The notes: generated by a model not told the origin, from the sequence alone. Counted from the first letter of the stretch, positions 9,506-20,592 are shown. The stretch is DNA of 64,000 bases from Argyresthia goedartella (GCA_949825045.1 OX463813.1:5580001-5644000), one strand, 5' to 3'. Translations and numbers: made by a program.

Positions 9506-9640
9506 GAAAAATAATTGGTCTTGAATGTTTGTACTGACGTCACTGTTTCTGGTTCCCAAGACACACGGTATCCCAGTGTGGGGCCAGAAGCAAGTGGGTG
9601 TCTTTATATCAATGTTATGTTTGATTTTATTGCTTTGTTA
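9506..9640 (+). repeat. SINE family B, headless fragment
   Basis: It contains the family B body only (ggtcttgaatgtttgtactg, tgacgtcactgtttctggtt, ggggccagaagcaagtg). The tRNA-like head is missing. It closely resembles the fragment at 10110-10245, which also starts at a kttgccgaaaaataat junction, so the two may derive from one truncated source copy. Confidence 0.6.
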
Positions 9641-9759
9641 TATACTCAGTTATATTTTTATATACTAGACACTTGTGATAGATAAGTAGAATAGTTCGTA
9701 TCTCGGAAATGCAAGCCCATTAACATGATATCAGTAAGCCACCATATTCACGAAAGTTA

Positions 9760-10052
9760 TATAAATATAGCCCATTAATGTCCCCACCGAGGGGCACAGG
9801 TCTTTATCCTCATACGAGTAAGATTAAGCCATACTCCACCACGCTGGCTCAGTGCGGGTTGATGGAGGGGTTCCACGACCACTACCACGTAGCGATAGTA
9901 GCCGGGACCTACAGTTGAGACGTGGCATCCAAAACACTGAATGTCTGATAACGCACGTAAGATAAATATTATCTCATTGGTACATGGTCAGGAATCGAAC
10001 CTGCATCTCCTGTGTGAGAAGCAAGCATGAAACCCATTAGATCACGGAACCA
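9760..10052 (-). repeat. SINE family C, full-length
   Basis: Read on the minus strand, a tRNA-like head (tggtctaatgggtttcat, B box ggttcgattcctgacc) is followed by a body ending near ggggacattaatgggctat. Other copies lie at 12085, 16563, 27505, 36025 and 41505 (minus) and at 31870 and 63525 (plus). Confidence 0.8.
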
Positions 10053-10109
10053 CGGAAACTACATGGAGGCAATCAATTTGGTGAACATTTGATCATTAAA
10101 CATATTTTA

Positions 10110-10245
10110 TTTGTTGCCGAAAAATAATCCGTCTTGGATGTTAATACGTACTTTGTGACGTCACTGTCTCTGGTTCCCAAGACACACGGCATCCTGGTGT
10201 GAGGCCAGAAGCAAGTGTGTGTCTGTATATGAATGTTATGGTCAA
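10110..10245 (+). repeat. SINE family B, headless fragment
   Basis: Body only: gtcttggatgttaatacgta, tgacgtcactgtctctggtt, gaggccagaagcaagtgtg. It is a near duplicate of the fragment at 9506-9640. Confidence 0.6.
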
Positions 10246-11525
10246 ATAAAAACAGCACGTAGATAGATAGATATGTAGTTCGTATCTCACCCCAGATTCA
10301 CGAAAGTTTTAATTTCAATTTATTCATACAAAATTTACCTGAATATTTATTTTCTTACAATCAAAATACAGTCCGCTTTTATCGCTGTGGCGTTTGACTA
10401 GCCCCTTCAGGTAAACATTCTTTTCAAAGAGCGCGAATTTAAATTCAAAAGGGTAACCTGTCCGTTTACTGACCCCTACTTCATTTCTTATTTACAAAAG
10501 TGCCTAGCTAACAACCCTAGGGGATAAACAAGTATAAAAGGCACACATACATAGATATTTGAAGGTTGTATTCTAGTTGTTTCGGTGGTTTAATGGTTTT
10601 TAAACGAATAATATTAAAAAAAAATAAAAAATGATCGTATCTTAAATAAATATATTTTGGTATTTAGAGCCTAACGTGTCTTGTTTGGATGACAACAGAT
10701 GGACTGAGTGTGTAACCCTACAAACTATAATAGATATTAAATGGATTCACTGTCTAATTGTCACTGTAAAACATTAAATACCCTTTACTTAATTGCTCAT
10801 TGATATATAAACACGTAAGATTCAAAGGAAAATAAAGATTAGATAAGATTTTTAGAGATCTAAAAATAGTATTTTTTCCAGAAATAGTCATGACAGGAAA
10901 AAGAAATAAAGAAAGGGAAGTCAGTGCCCTGATTAAGTCTAAAAATTACTGGTTTCTCTTCAACTTTTTAGATGATTTATCGTTGTCGAAACAAACGCCG
11001 AATCCACAGACCGGACCAGAATACCGAACTTACCCTTTGCTGACTCGACGAAAACTTGGGGCAAGCGAAAAACTGGCGAATACGAGTATTTTTCAAACAA
11101 CTTTGTACCAACTTTCGAGTTTGGTCGATATCGGTAGCACCTACCCTGTTCCGTGATTCTCGTATGAAATTCTGATGTGAGCGTTTCACATCAAGATTTC
11201 CTCTTGTATCTCAAACATATTAACATGAAAGGTAAAAAAATATAACAAAAAAGTATGTGGTACAATGATAGTCAGTGACCACCCCCACACTAGACAAGCT
11301 TAAGTATGCTGATGCAGTTTTAGCAAGCTTCTAGACTGTCTAGACAGAAATTTTTCCACTGAGCAATGAATTAGCTATACTTCATTTCAGCAGGCTCTGC
11401 TCGTATTACTTTAAGGGTAGTATTTAATCGAAATGCAAAATATGTCTAACCTAACTCACCCGCAAAATTAATACAAATATTGTAAAAGAATATTAAAATT
11501 TAGGTAAGGTTTTAATATTGTTTAA
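10246..11525. other. intron, nothing recognised
   Basis: AT-rich sequence. Two overlapping short frames at 10890-11189 have no recognisable domain. No inverted ends or tRNA-like boxes were seen. Confidence 0.35.
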
Positions 11526-11880
11526 ACGATGTGTAAACGATGATAAAAAAATCGAAAATTTGCTATCAATAAATTCGAAACGACCGCGAGAATTAGTAAA
11601 CGACCACCAAATTGTGTTTGGATAAATGATCACCGAACTTCTTTTTATGCTTTGTGTACTTAACTTTATATTTTAAGTATTTTTTGTTGTTCTTACATGT
11701 TCCAGCAAACACGAAGGATAAAGGGGGCTTCGCTTCGCTCACCCCCTTTACCCTTCACCTAAACTACCGCAGCATTTTGCCCTAACATTTTCTGCAACTT
11801 TTGGTGATCATTTACCCATTTTGGGTAGGAAAAAAATTTTTGGTGGTCATTATATTTGTTGCCATTGTTATTTAGCTTAA
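11526..11880 (+). mobile_element. hairpin-core MITE, class I ends
   Basis: The copy carries the shared core (ttgttgttcttacatgttcc, then gaaggataaagggggcttcg, cacccccttta, and accgcagcattttgcccta). It is flanked by class I outer sequence with aaacgaccaccaaattgtg on the left and ttggtgatcatttaccca on the right. Relatives lie at 31440, 44185 and 62475-63485. Non-coding. Confidence 0.6.
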
Positions 11881-12084
11881 TTTAATATCAGATAATATGT
11901 ACTACGTTGAAGGGATTCCTCACATTTCAACGTAACAAAGTAGCTGAATGAATGGAGAATTCCATTTTATACTCCGAACAAATATGAGGCGTTGATGATA
12001 TCCGACCGATTTCAGTCACGGCGACCGCATCAACGACTGTGTACTCATTGCTCGCTTAATGCCTGTGGCTAAGGTGATGTATAA

Positions 12085-12350
12085 TAATAAATGTAGCCCA
12101 TTAATGTCTCGTTTACCCGGATACGAGTAAGATTAAGCCATAATCCACCACGCTGGCTCAGTGCGGGTTGATGGAGCGGTTTTACGTAGCGATAGTGCCC
12201 GGGACCTACAGCTGGACGTGTCCTCCGAAACACGGAACGTCCGATAATGTACTTAAGATAAATTAATTATCTTATTGGTACATGGTCAGGAATCGAACCT
12301 GCACCTCCTGTGTGAGAAGCATGCTTGAAACCCATTAGACCACGGAGCTC
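12085..12350 (-). repeat. SINE family C, full-length
   Basis: Minus-strand tRNA-like head with intact boxes (tggtctaatgggtttcaa, ggttcgattcctgacc). The body closes at acattaatgggctacattta. Confidence 0.8.
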
Positions 12351-13020
12351 TGATACATAAACTGGGATTTAATTGAGACCGCTTAACAAGCGTGTACCAT
12401 ACTAGATTCGGGTCCCATATTGTGACAGGCAGCGGCTTGAAATATTCCGCTTTGTCGAACTTTAAGCAGATTTTCCGCTTCTACGGCAGCATGGTGTTGT
12501 CGGGGCTGGCTTCTGAAGGTAGTTTGTATGGAGATTCCGAACTGAGTTCATACGCTGTTCGCAGAGCTCATTGATTATGTCAAAGTTTCCTGACAATCTG
12601 TCCGCGTGCCGGCTCTACGGTTCCAGTAGATCTGTTCTGTAACTGTTCGCTTCCAAATAGATGTTTTGAAAGCTAGTCTTTTAAATTGATGTTTTTAAAG
12701 CTTCCAACTTCCAATTGACACGATTTGAACAATCACACGATTTGTCGTTTCAGGAGAGGATTTTGTCAAAAGTCCATCTTTAAAGCGTTATTCCTATTAA
12801 AGGAGGTTTTTCCCAAATCCCAAAAAATATATGTTATGAAGACATCCGTTTTCTTTAATGTCAATATGAACTTTAGGAATTTTTTTTCCTGATTTAGATG
12901 GTTTTCACCTAAAATTTGCTATTTCTTGCGATCTAAAAAGAATAACTATGTGATTTCTGAGACAAACAATTGGTATTCAAAATATCCTTAATGTGTGATG
13001 TTTTAACATACATACATATA
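12351..13020. other. intron, nothing recognised
   Basis: A somewhat GC-rich stretch (12385-12640) is followed by AT-rich sequence. No coding similarity was recognised. The final TA (13019-13020) is the target duplication of the mariner element. Confidence 0.35.
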
Positions 13021-14158
13021 CACTGTCAGGTCATAAGTTCTGTCACACAATAAAAACTTTTGAATTTAGAACGCTGGCCACAAAAAAGTTTATTGAATTC
13101 GAATTTCAAATTTTTCATGAAAATAAAAATGTGTACTTTTTAGAATTTTCCTCATTTTTAAATATGGAGTGGACACTTAAAGAAGACCGTGTCGCAGTTA
13201 TTGCGTTGCATCGTTGCGGTTACGCGCCAATTCGATTTTCGACTTACTGAAAAATTTGAATATAAACAAAAGATTCGTTTATCGTACCATAAAACGATAC
13301 AATGAAGACTCCAGCAGTGATAAAAGCTGTGAAGGCGCGAATTCAAAGAAATCCCATACGTAAGCAGAAACTGTTGGCCCTTCGGATGGGGTTAAGCAGG
13401 ACCACGGTGAAAAGGGTGTTAAATGAAGACTTAGGGTTTAGGGCATATCGAAGAAAAACAGGACATCGTTTGGACGCTCGTTTAATGGACCTGAAGAGAT
13501 GCCGCGCTTTGTTGAAGCGGTACGCGGGAAAAAAGCATCGGGAAATTATTTTTTCGGATGAAACATTTTTCACCGTGGAAGAGAGCTACAACAAACAAAA
13601 TGATAAGGTGTACGCACACAGCAGTGAAGAAGCGAGCAACCGTATTCCGCGTGTCCAACGAGGTCATTTTCCATCCTCGCTCATGGTTTGGTTGGGAGTC
13701 TCTTATTGGGGCTTAACTGAGGTACATTTTTGTGAGAAAGGCGTAAAAACGAATGCAGTTGTGTATCAAAATACAGTCCTCAAGAACCTTGTGGAACCTG
13801 TTTCTCATACCATGTTTAATAACAGGCACTGGGTATTCCAACAAGATTCTGCGCCAGCTCATAGAGCGAAAAGCACACAAGACTGGCTGGCGGCGCGTGA
13901 AATCGACTTCATCCGGCACGAAGACTGGCCCTCCTCCAGTCCAGATTTGGGTCCGTTAGATTACAAGATATGGCAACACTTGGAGGAAAAGGCCTGCTCA
14001 AAACCTCATCCTGATTTCGAGTCACTCAAGGCATCCTTGATTAAGGCAGCCGCCGATATTGACATGGACCTCGTTCGTGCTGCGATAGACGACTGGCCGC
14101 GCAGAATAAAGGCCTGTATTCATATTGCACATGTGACAGAACTTATGACCTGACTATG
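13021..14158 (+). mobile_element. maT-type (DD37D) mariner transposon
   Basis: Its 26-bp inverted ends are cactgtcaggtcataagttc... at 13021 and the inverted match ending ...gacctgactatg at 14158. They share tcaggtcataagttctgtca and are flanked by TA on both sides (13019-13020, 14159-14160), the Tc1/mariner target duplication. The 1138-bp element holds one transposase gene whose stop codon lies inside the right inverted repeat. Ends are intact but the gene is damaged, so this copy could move only with help from another transposase. Confidence 0.9.
13164..14153 (+). pseudogene. maT transposase with frameshifted N-terminus
   Basis: The open part (ATG at 13302, 283 codons) carries the catalytic triad D86 (IIFSDETFF), D182 (FQQDSAPAH) and D220 (SPDLGPLDYKIW). 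The last two are separated by 37 residues, which defines the DD37D maT group first described from Lepidoptera. The original start is probably 13164 (MEWTLKEDRVAVIALHRCGY), which hits a stop after about 30 codons. A second frame (LKNLNINKRFVYRTIKRYNE) resumes the helix-turn-helix region, and a further shift, apparently with loss of the GRPR-type linker, leads into the 13302 frame. The DNA-binding domain is therefore split over three frames and no functional protein is expected. The last codons (VTELMT, stop) are encoded by the inverted repeat. Confidence 0.88.
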
Positions 14159-14160
14159 TA

Positions 14161-14436
14161 TAACGTCACGCCTTTTCTCATACGGGGTGGCAGAGGCACA
14201 ATTTTGCCCACTTTGAGCCAGTTATTCAACACACTATTTTGCGTGACAGAGGGCTAGCCCATGGCCGCAGCTATGGAGTAATGAAGGTTTCCTCACGATG
14301 TTTTCCATCACCGTTAGAACGTCCGTATAATGTACTTAAAATAAATAAATTATCTTCTTGGTACATGGTCAGTTATCGAACCTGCATCTCCTGTGTGAGA
14401 AGCAAGCCTGAAACCCATTAGACCACGGAGCTCTCG
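14161..14436 (-). repeat. SINE family D, full-length
   Basis: On the minus strand it has the same tRNA-like head as family C (tggtctaatgggtttcagg) and ttatcttaagtac-type linker. The body differs and closes at cctctgccaccccgtatgag then aaaaggcgtgacg. It abuts the right end of the mariner, so the mariner inserted at the SINE edge or the reverse. Confidence 0.75.
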
Positions 14437-15088
14437 GTGTGTTTTAAATAAAGAAATAATTAACGGTTTGAAGAAACAAGTGAAAACACACAATTTTCGC
14501 AATGTTCTCCGACAGCTGTCGACGTAACAGTCGTGTTACAGTATGAGCTGCTATGAACTTTATTTTAATATGGCTGTTGTGAACATCAGCCACCTTTAGA
14601 GGGAGCTTCCGCTATGCTGCGACCAAGTGTTGGAATAATATTCCTCCACCAATCAGGAACCTGCATTGTTTATACGGTTTTAAATGCACGTTGAGAAAAT
14701 TCATTTTTGAGCATCAAAAATTCGAAGAGTATACGAAATGACACTAGCGCAATATAACTGACTGTCATATGAAATTGTGACCTTTAATATTAATACTGTT
14801 TTATATTTATAAAGATTTATTTTATACCTTTAATTAACCTATTACCTACTACCTAGTCTGAATATTCATGTATAACTATGTTTCTCTTTTAAAATATGTT
14901 TTTCCTTCTGCCTGTGTTTATAAATGTTTACACAAAAGTGCACATTGTTGTGCGTGTTGTTACCCGTCGGTCACAACGGAAGACCAGCGCTGATTGTTTG
15001 CATTCAGCATATGCTGAGTTGAGGCCGGCTTGTGACAGGAAATATTCTTATGTACCTAGTTGTTCAATATTGACTCCTATTTTTGTTT
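14437..15088. other. intron, nothing recognised
   Basis: AT-rich sequence with no recognised gene or repeat. Confidence 0.35.
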
Positions 15089-15128
15089 CCTGTTACAAAT
15101 AAACTTCTTTCTATTCTATTCTATTCTA
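15089..15128 (+). repeat. (TTCTA)n simple repeat, possible retroelement tail
   Basis: After caaataaactt, four ttcta-type units follow. The AATAAA-like string followed by a short microsatellite resembles the 3' tails of non-LTR elements seen elsewhere in this window. Confidence 0.4.
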
Positions 15129-16253
15129 AGCGGGGTTTCCACTATAGGAGTTCGCTCGGATGACTGCTCGGATGATGCTCGTACTGTGTGAACAAGTGAT
15201 CCGAGCGCACCCGGACATCGACATCCGATCAGGAGCTCTACTCTCGAATCGCTCGCATGACTTTTATGTCACGCGAGCGCTCTTTTCTACTGATTTTCCT
15301 TCGACATTCGAAATTTCGTATTTTTCAGTCATTCGCCTGCAACGAGTGGTCAGCACCACTCGTTGCGCGAGACGAATAGTAGAATAAACGTCACATACGT
15401 TAAAGTTAATTTCAACAGTGTCAATACAATTTGAAGTGCAAGAGTTTTCTGTTTCGCGCTTTTTTTTAAATTGGAATCCAAAACGTCAAATATGTGACAA
15501 TTGCGACAGATGGAACAGCCCGATTTGTTCCATATTATTGCTAGGATTTAGCAGGCAGCTTAATTGAAGAGACACTGTCATACAGCCTTTAATATGAGAG
15601 CATTTAACGTTCCGTTTCCTATGCGATATTTACCAGTTTTTACTTTTTCTGCGTTCAACGGATATTAATCAACATTTCCAAATTTATTGGCAACACCGAT
15701 GACGAACGATTCAAAAATGCAGAAAATCAACGTCATGCGACTTGTTAGTCGAACATGACATATGTCTCGTGCGATATATGTATTATGTCATGCGAGTGAT
15801 TAAAAAATAGAGCTCCAGAGTGTTCTATTTTACGAGCTGACTCGGATGTTTTTATAAAAACAAAATGGCGCCAACTAAGAAAAATAAAACGGAAGTAAAG
15901 AAAAAGTGGACAGAACGTGAAACTGTCAGCTTTGTGGATCTTTATGAAACCTAGGAAGTGTTGTGGAACGTTAGGCTAAATAACTACAAAATCAAAGCAC
16001 CCAGTTGGTCACGTTTTAAAATCCAAAATCATTCTTATGTTTCTTCTTTCCTTTTCATGGTTTTCTACTCTAGCCGCGGAGTAACAGATCAGTTGTCGAC
16101 AGCTTGACTGTGCAAGGAGACAAATGCTACTTTAATATAAAAACCAAAACCGTGTGACATCCAAATTCCGAGTGTGCTCTTATACGATCTAGCTCGTATG
16201 AGCTCGTACGAGCGCACTCGGTCCGAGAGTACTCCTATAGTGAAAACTCCGCT
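15129..16253 (+). mobile_element. PIF/Harbinger-like element with decayed MADF gene
   Basis: The left end agcggggtttccactatagg and the inverted right end cctatagtgaaaactccgct match over about 25 bp. Flanking triplets cta (left) and tta (right) resemble the 3-bp TWA duplication of PIF/Harbinger. Subterminal sequence is rich in gctcg/cgagc blocks. A remnant of the accessory DNA-binding gene lies at 15865. No DDE transposase remains, so the copy is non-autonomous. Confidence 0.6.
15865..16015 (+). pseudogene. MADF/Myb-SANT-like protein remnant (Harbinger ORF2 type)
   Basis: From an ATG the frame reads MAPTKKNKTEVKKKWTERET then VSFVDLYET, hits TAG at 15952-15954, and continues in frame as EVLWNVRLNNYKIK. 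The Lys-rich start followed by a W..E....F...Y....LW......Y pattern is the beginning of a MADF/SANT-like domain. Such domains occur in the second protein of PIF/Harbinger elements, which binds the termini. The rest of the domain is missing or diverged. Its position inside a TWA-flanked inverted-repeat element supports the reading. The family call rests on about 45 residues. Confidence 0.5.
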
Positions 16254-16560
16254 TTAGCCAAAATGTTCCCTACACGTCAAGATACCATTTAGACAAATGT
16301 CATTAAACGGCACGTCAAGTTGTAAGAAACAAAGTTTTAATTTCAATCCACAGAGTTCTAAACTTTTTATCGGCAACTAGCAGACTTTCAAATATCACCC
16401 TCCTTTGAAAGAAATGTCTGTGCAAGATTGAAGGAATCGATTTGTCGTGCGGCATTCTCTCAAATGCAACTTTGATTCGGAGACTGCTGGCTTAGCTGAT
16501 GGTCAGTTGCTGCTCTCGCGAAATGTAGATGTGTATTAGTTTTACCATGGTCCCAATGAT
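16254..16560. other. intron, nothing recognised
   Basis: No coding or repeat structure was identified between the Harbinger-like element and the next SINE. Confidence 0.35.
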
Positions 16561-16562
16561 AT

Positions 16563-17245
16563 ATAAATAAATGTAGCCCAATAATGTCACCACCGAGGGG
16601 CAAAGGCCTTTACTCGGAGACGATTTAGATTAAGCCATACTGCACCACGCTGTAGTGCGGGTTGATGGTGGGGTTTTACGACTATCAAGTAGCGATAGTA
16701 GCCGGTAGCTTAACATGTCATCCGAAATACTGAACGTCCGATAATGTGCTTAACTTAATTATGTCATTTGTACATGGCCAGGTTTCGAACCTGCATCTCC
16801 TGTGTAAGAAGCAAGCGTAAATAGTAGTTTATGTGACTGATACATAATGCCTAATTATGTACAGTTACATACACTAGTTTATCTACACACATATCATAAG
16901 CTCTCTTTGGTGTGTTCAGGATGTTTGACCGGCATTGTGGCTCTGCAGTAGTTTAGCTTGTTCTGTAGCCTCAACTTCGGGCGTCGGCGTTCGAAATTTG
17001 AATGTCAGTACCAACTTCACAGACAAACTAGGGGCGGCACGAGGCGGGCGTCGGCGTTCGAAATTTGAATGTCATAATGTGTAGAAAAATTACACATTAT
17101 GGTCATAATGTGTAATTTTTCATAAGAAATGAGTTTTTACCAAGTAGTTTATCATTATGCTGATCGTAACGTGCGGTTTTTGAACGCAGTGAAGAGGGTT
17201 TATGATACGTGTGTAGATAAAACCCATTAGACCACGGACATGGTC
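16563..17245 (-). repeat. SINE family C copy split by an inverted-repeat element
   Basis: The SINE body and most of its head occupy 16563-16820. The rest of the head (aacccattagaccacgga) resumes at about 17225. The interrupting segment (about 16822-17222) is the repeat with inner ends ttatctacacacatatcata and gatacgtgtgtagataa, also seen at 27785-28750 and around the piggyBac element. Short gaaattacac-type hairpins occur at 17078-17122. Confidence 0.6.
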
Positions 17246-17319
17246 CTAAATGTAACAGAAATTGGTGTTTTTGACCAGAACATTATGAAACCCGCTAGGA
17301 ATAGGGATTCTGACAAGTT

Positions 17320-17580
17320 AGATACCAGCTACAGAATGGCGAAGCACAATTGTGCCCATGTAAGCCAGGCTGCGTAACAGGGGAATTGCCCATTGCCGCG
17401 GCTGCGGAGATGTCAACTGTGCCTCTGCCCCCCTGTATGGGAATTGCACGACGCTATGTTTTTTGTGAAAAGATCATCAAAACTCTTTGGAAATAAAAAC
17501 GCCGACGATCCACATCCTGCTGTTGTTTGCAGTCGGATTCGAACTCATGCCCGGCGACATGAGGTGACGACGACATGAAA
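17320..17580. repeat. SINE debris (family D body and a tRNA-like head)
   Basis: Family D body motifs (tgtgcctctgccccc, acgacgctatgtt) are present at 17410-17462. They are followed by an inverted tRNA-like segment with a degenerate B box (gtcggattcgaactcatgcc). Too rearranged to delimit further. Confidence 0.4.
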
Positions 17581-17891
17581 CGGCGAGTCGTCTACAGTTC
17601 CGTTATAGTAAATTATGTACCTACGGGATAAAGCGCTATTTTATGTCAGAGGCGCGATATTAAATCCTGAATGTAAAGAAGGACTACAGGAGTGCCAAGT
17701 GAAGGGAGGGTGTTTCTGCTCGGGAAATTAAGACTGATTCCAGAGTGCAGTGAGGGATTCAAGCGTTCCCAAGACAAAACAGCTTTATCCCCGAGGAGAA
17801 CACTCTACTTTTCGCAACTCCTGCGAGAAAATATAAAAAGCAAGGCTACTAATTACAGCATTTTATTTTAAAAAATATGCCAAAAATTATG

Positions 17892-18489
17892 TTTGATACA
17901 TTAGTCCAGTTGCACTAATGTACCACTATTGCAACAATCCCGAGTTTTGATACATTAGTCCAGTTGCACTAATGTACCACTATTGCAACAATCCCGAGTT
18001 TTGATACATTAGTCCAGTTGCACTAATGTACCACTATTGCAACAATCCCGAGTTTTGATACATTAGTCCAGTTGCACTAATGTACCACTATTGCAACAAT
18101 CCCAAGTTTTGATACATTAGTCCAGTTGCACTAATGTATCACTATTGCAACAATCCCGAGTTTTGATACATTAGTCCAGTTGCACTAGTGTATCACTATT
18201 GCAACAATCCCGAGTTTTGATACATTAGTCCAGTTGCACTAATGTACCACTATTGCAACAATCCCGAGTTTTGATACATTAGTCCAGTTGCACTAATGTA
18301 CCACTATTGCAACAATCCCGAGTTTTGATACATTAGTCCAGTTGTGTAATGTACCACTATTGCAACAATCCCGAGTTTTGATACATTAGTCCAGTTGCAC
18401 TAATGTATCACTATTGCAACAATCCCGAGTTTTGATACATTAGTCCAGTTGCACTAATGTATCACTATTGCAACAATCCCGAGTTTTGT
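17892..18489. repeat. 54-bp minisatellite, 11 copies
   Basis: The unit (tgatacattagtccagttgc, actaatgtaccactattg, caacaatcccgagttt) repeats about eleven times with period 54. Variants are limited to single bases (taccac/tatcac, cccgag/cccaag) and one small deletion at about 18340 (gttgtgtaatg). Each unit contains an internal inverted pair, acattag and ctaatgt. Low divergence suggests recent expansion or homogenisation. Confidence 0.95.
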
Positions 18490-18759
18490 TTTATTTAAAA
18501 TGTGTTCCATTGAGCACGCCGTCGCCAGCTTGATATTCAAATAAGCCCCCGGCACTATTTTGTGCCCCCCCGGGGAGCTGGCGCCTTGCGTATTTCACGA
18601 ATTATGATTTTAAGGCCATAGCAATAAGAACTATGAGAATTGAAAATCACTTTAAACCCTGGAATGATGTAGGTTGTGATATAAAGAAATTCAATACAAC
18701 TTACAACTTTATGTGACCGCTAAAGCCTAGAGCTATGTTGAGTTGCTTTAGGTAAGGTT

Positions 18760-18764
<5 letters not shown>
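18490..18764. other. intron, nothing recognised
   Basis: Contains a GC-rich patch with c-runs (18540-18590) and AT-rich sequence. Nothing assignable. Confidence 0.35.
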
Positions 18765-18791
<27 letters not shown>

Positions 18792-18792
18792 C
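18765..18792. repeat. (TA)n microsatellite
   Basis: An uninterrupted run of TA dinucleotides lies at the left edge of the hairpin-core MITE. Confidence 0.9.
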
Positions 18793-19170
18793 TCCGCAAG
18801 ATTGTCAAAACCGTTATTGATAAACGAACGTTTTTTTTCTCGTTAGTTGGTCAACTATCGACAGATAGTTAACTGTACCGTACTGCTTACTATATGATGC
18901 GTCAGTTGATAAACTAACGGTTAAAACCGTTACATAGTAAATTGGTTTAAACTTGAATTGCAAACAAATACCAGGGCAAACACTGTGTAGGCTAGAGGGG
19001 GCGAGCGCAGCGATGCCCCCGAACAGACTTCGTGTTAGGTTGACATGTAAGAACAAAAGAAACGTAAATTCTAAACCCTGTCGGTCTGGTTTACTGTCTG
19101 TCGATAGTTGACCATCTAACGCCTTAATTTATCAACTAACCGTTTTGACTATCTTACGGTGACATATATA
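18793..19170 (-). mobile_element. hairpin-core MITE, class III ends
   Basis: The outer ends (cgcaagattgtcaaaaccg... and ...cgttttgactatcttacgg) are inverted copies with gttagttgataaactaac-type subterminal blocks. The core reads on the minus strand (ttcttacatgtcaaccta, acacgaagtctgttcggggg, gcgctcgccccct, agtgtttgccctgg). Relatives with the same ends lie at 42694-43067 and 58738-59099. Confidence 0.65.
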
Positions 19171-19765
19171 GTGTCATTTTCGAGCAGATGATGTGAAAAG
19201 AAATAAAATGAAAACATGCACATTTATTTCATCATTTATCTACCCAGTCATCATCTCTATTGCTTTAATGTCTTGAATTTCTTAAAGTCCCACGTACTGT
19301 ATCTCCTACGTCTCAATCTCAGCTACGACACATGCACAATATTGTCTAGATTCAAAATATTGTTTAGTCGAAAGGCTACTTCACGCCAGAGTGACTGCCT
19401 AATTGAGTGAAATGATCAGTGAACTCACAAGCAGTGCTGCTGTCTTATCCTGTACGAGTGTTATGCTAAATTACATCTACGGAGTTTCTTAACTCATTTT
19501 GGCGTTAGAAAATCAGTCTGCAAACAGTTTTGGAAAATAAACAAAGGTTTATTGAATACACTGAGTTTTTTTACGTCATTTTGTGGTCTTAGTTAGATAC
19601 CAAGATACAGTGATTCACAGGAGACCAACATCCATTCGTCAAACTTAGTAACGGTATTTTCTCATCCCAAATCCATTCAACTAACTAGACCGACACCCGT
19701 CCATTACGCGAATTCGTTAAAAGTCCCGTGACCCTCGTTGAGGAGATTAGTGGATAGGCGTAAAA
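19171..19765. other. intron, nothing recognised
   Basis: AT-rich sequence. The short frame at 19216-19410 has no recognisable domain. Confidence 0.35.
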
Positions 19766-19903
19766 AAATTATAATAATAATATCTTGGACACTATTTACA
19801 GAAATTGATCTAGCCCCAAACTAGGATTCCCTGTATCTTGGGTACTAGACAACGATACACATACTTATATAGTTAAATATTATCGTTTGATAGATAAACA
19901 TAA
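19766..19903 (-). repeat. SINE family A, truncated (no tRNA head)
   Basis: It has the (TAA)n tail and body (gatctagccccaaactagga, cgatacacatacttatatag). It stops before the head, where the 190-bp repeat begins. Confidence 0.75.
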
Positions 19904-20096
19904 TCGAATAATTGGTTGATATAATTTAATATAAGTACTCGTAATATTTTTATGTATATTGCTTAATTTTTACGGAAATAAATGAATATGAATATGAAAT
20001 ATGACTCATTATTTCCTACGGTATTACAAATACATTTGGAATATTGGGGTTTCTAGCGAAATAGCTACTACATTCTCATTGAACTGTTTGATGATA
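19904..20096 (+). repeat. 190-bp repeat, left copy of inverted pair
   Basis: The sequence from tcgaataattggttgat to cattgaactgtttgatgat is matched at high identity by the reverse complement of 24060-24245. The origin is unknown, possibly a retroelement segment since reverse-transcriptase debris adjoins the partner. The two copies flank exons 2 and 3 of the Ig gene. Confidence 0.75.
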
Positions 20097-20330
20097 ATAA
20101 TAATAATAATAATAATACTTCGGACACCATTTACACCCATTGATCTAGCCCCAAACTAGGATTCCCTGTATCTTGGGTACTAGACAACGATACACATACT
20201 TATATAGATAAATATTATCGTTTGATAGATAAACATGACTAGGGTACAAACATCCGTTCTCATCAAACAAATATTTGCCCTCACCGGGAATCGACCCCGG
20301 GACCCTTGGCTTCGTAGGCAGGGTCACTTG
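20097..20330 (-). repeat. SINE family A, near full-length, 95 bp before exon 2
   Basis: It has a (TAA)n tail, the family body, and a head with B box complement (gggaatcgaccccgggaccc) and ggcttcgtaggcagggtcac. The A-box side is degraded. It ends about 95 bases before the exon 2 splice acceptor. Confidence 0.8.
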
Positions 20331-20424
20331 TATATCTGGCATGGCCCTAAAAAAATATAAATATACCGGAACATTTATTGATTTATTTTTATTTTGATCT
20401 CTAACTTGCCCATTTGTCTTCCAG

Positions 20425-20592
20425 TCGCCCCGTCCCACGTCACAATCTCCGGCCCCAGCGAAGCCCGCGTTGGCGACCCGGTCCCCCTGACCTGTTCCAC
20501 GGCACCTTCGAACCCTGCTGCAGACGTCAAGTGGGTGGTGTTGGGAAAGCACCATCGGGAGGCTAGCAACAGGACTGTCATATCTCCCGAGG
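20425..20592 (+). CDS. nephrin-like Ig protein, internal exon 2 (first half of an Ig domain)
   Basis: Exon of 168 nt between acceptor tttgtcttccag and donor gtaagt, phase 1 at both ends. It continues from exon 1 as LTVLFAPSHVTISGPSEA. It carries the B-strand cysteine (VPLTCSTAPS) and the C-strand tryptophan (ADVKWVV) of an Ig domain. An N-glycosylation sequon (NRT) lies in ASNRTVISPEG. The remaining half of the domain is in exon 3. Codon use is GC-rich, unlike the surrounding AT-rich intron, which helps delimit it. The SNP-A-x-V-K-W then SPEGGW pattern is what I recall from the nephrin/sns/hbs group. Exons 2 and 3 together are 300 nt, so joint loss would keep the reading frame. Confidence 0.82.

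Noticed and set aside
17892..18489. CRISPR-like array of direct repeats
   Set aside because: There are no unique spacers. The entire 54-bp unit repeats, so it is a minisatellite in a eukaryotic intron.
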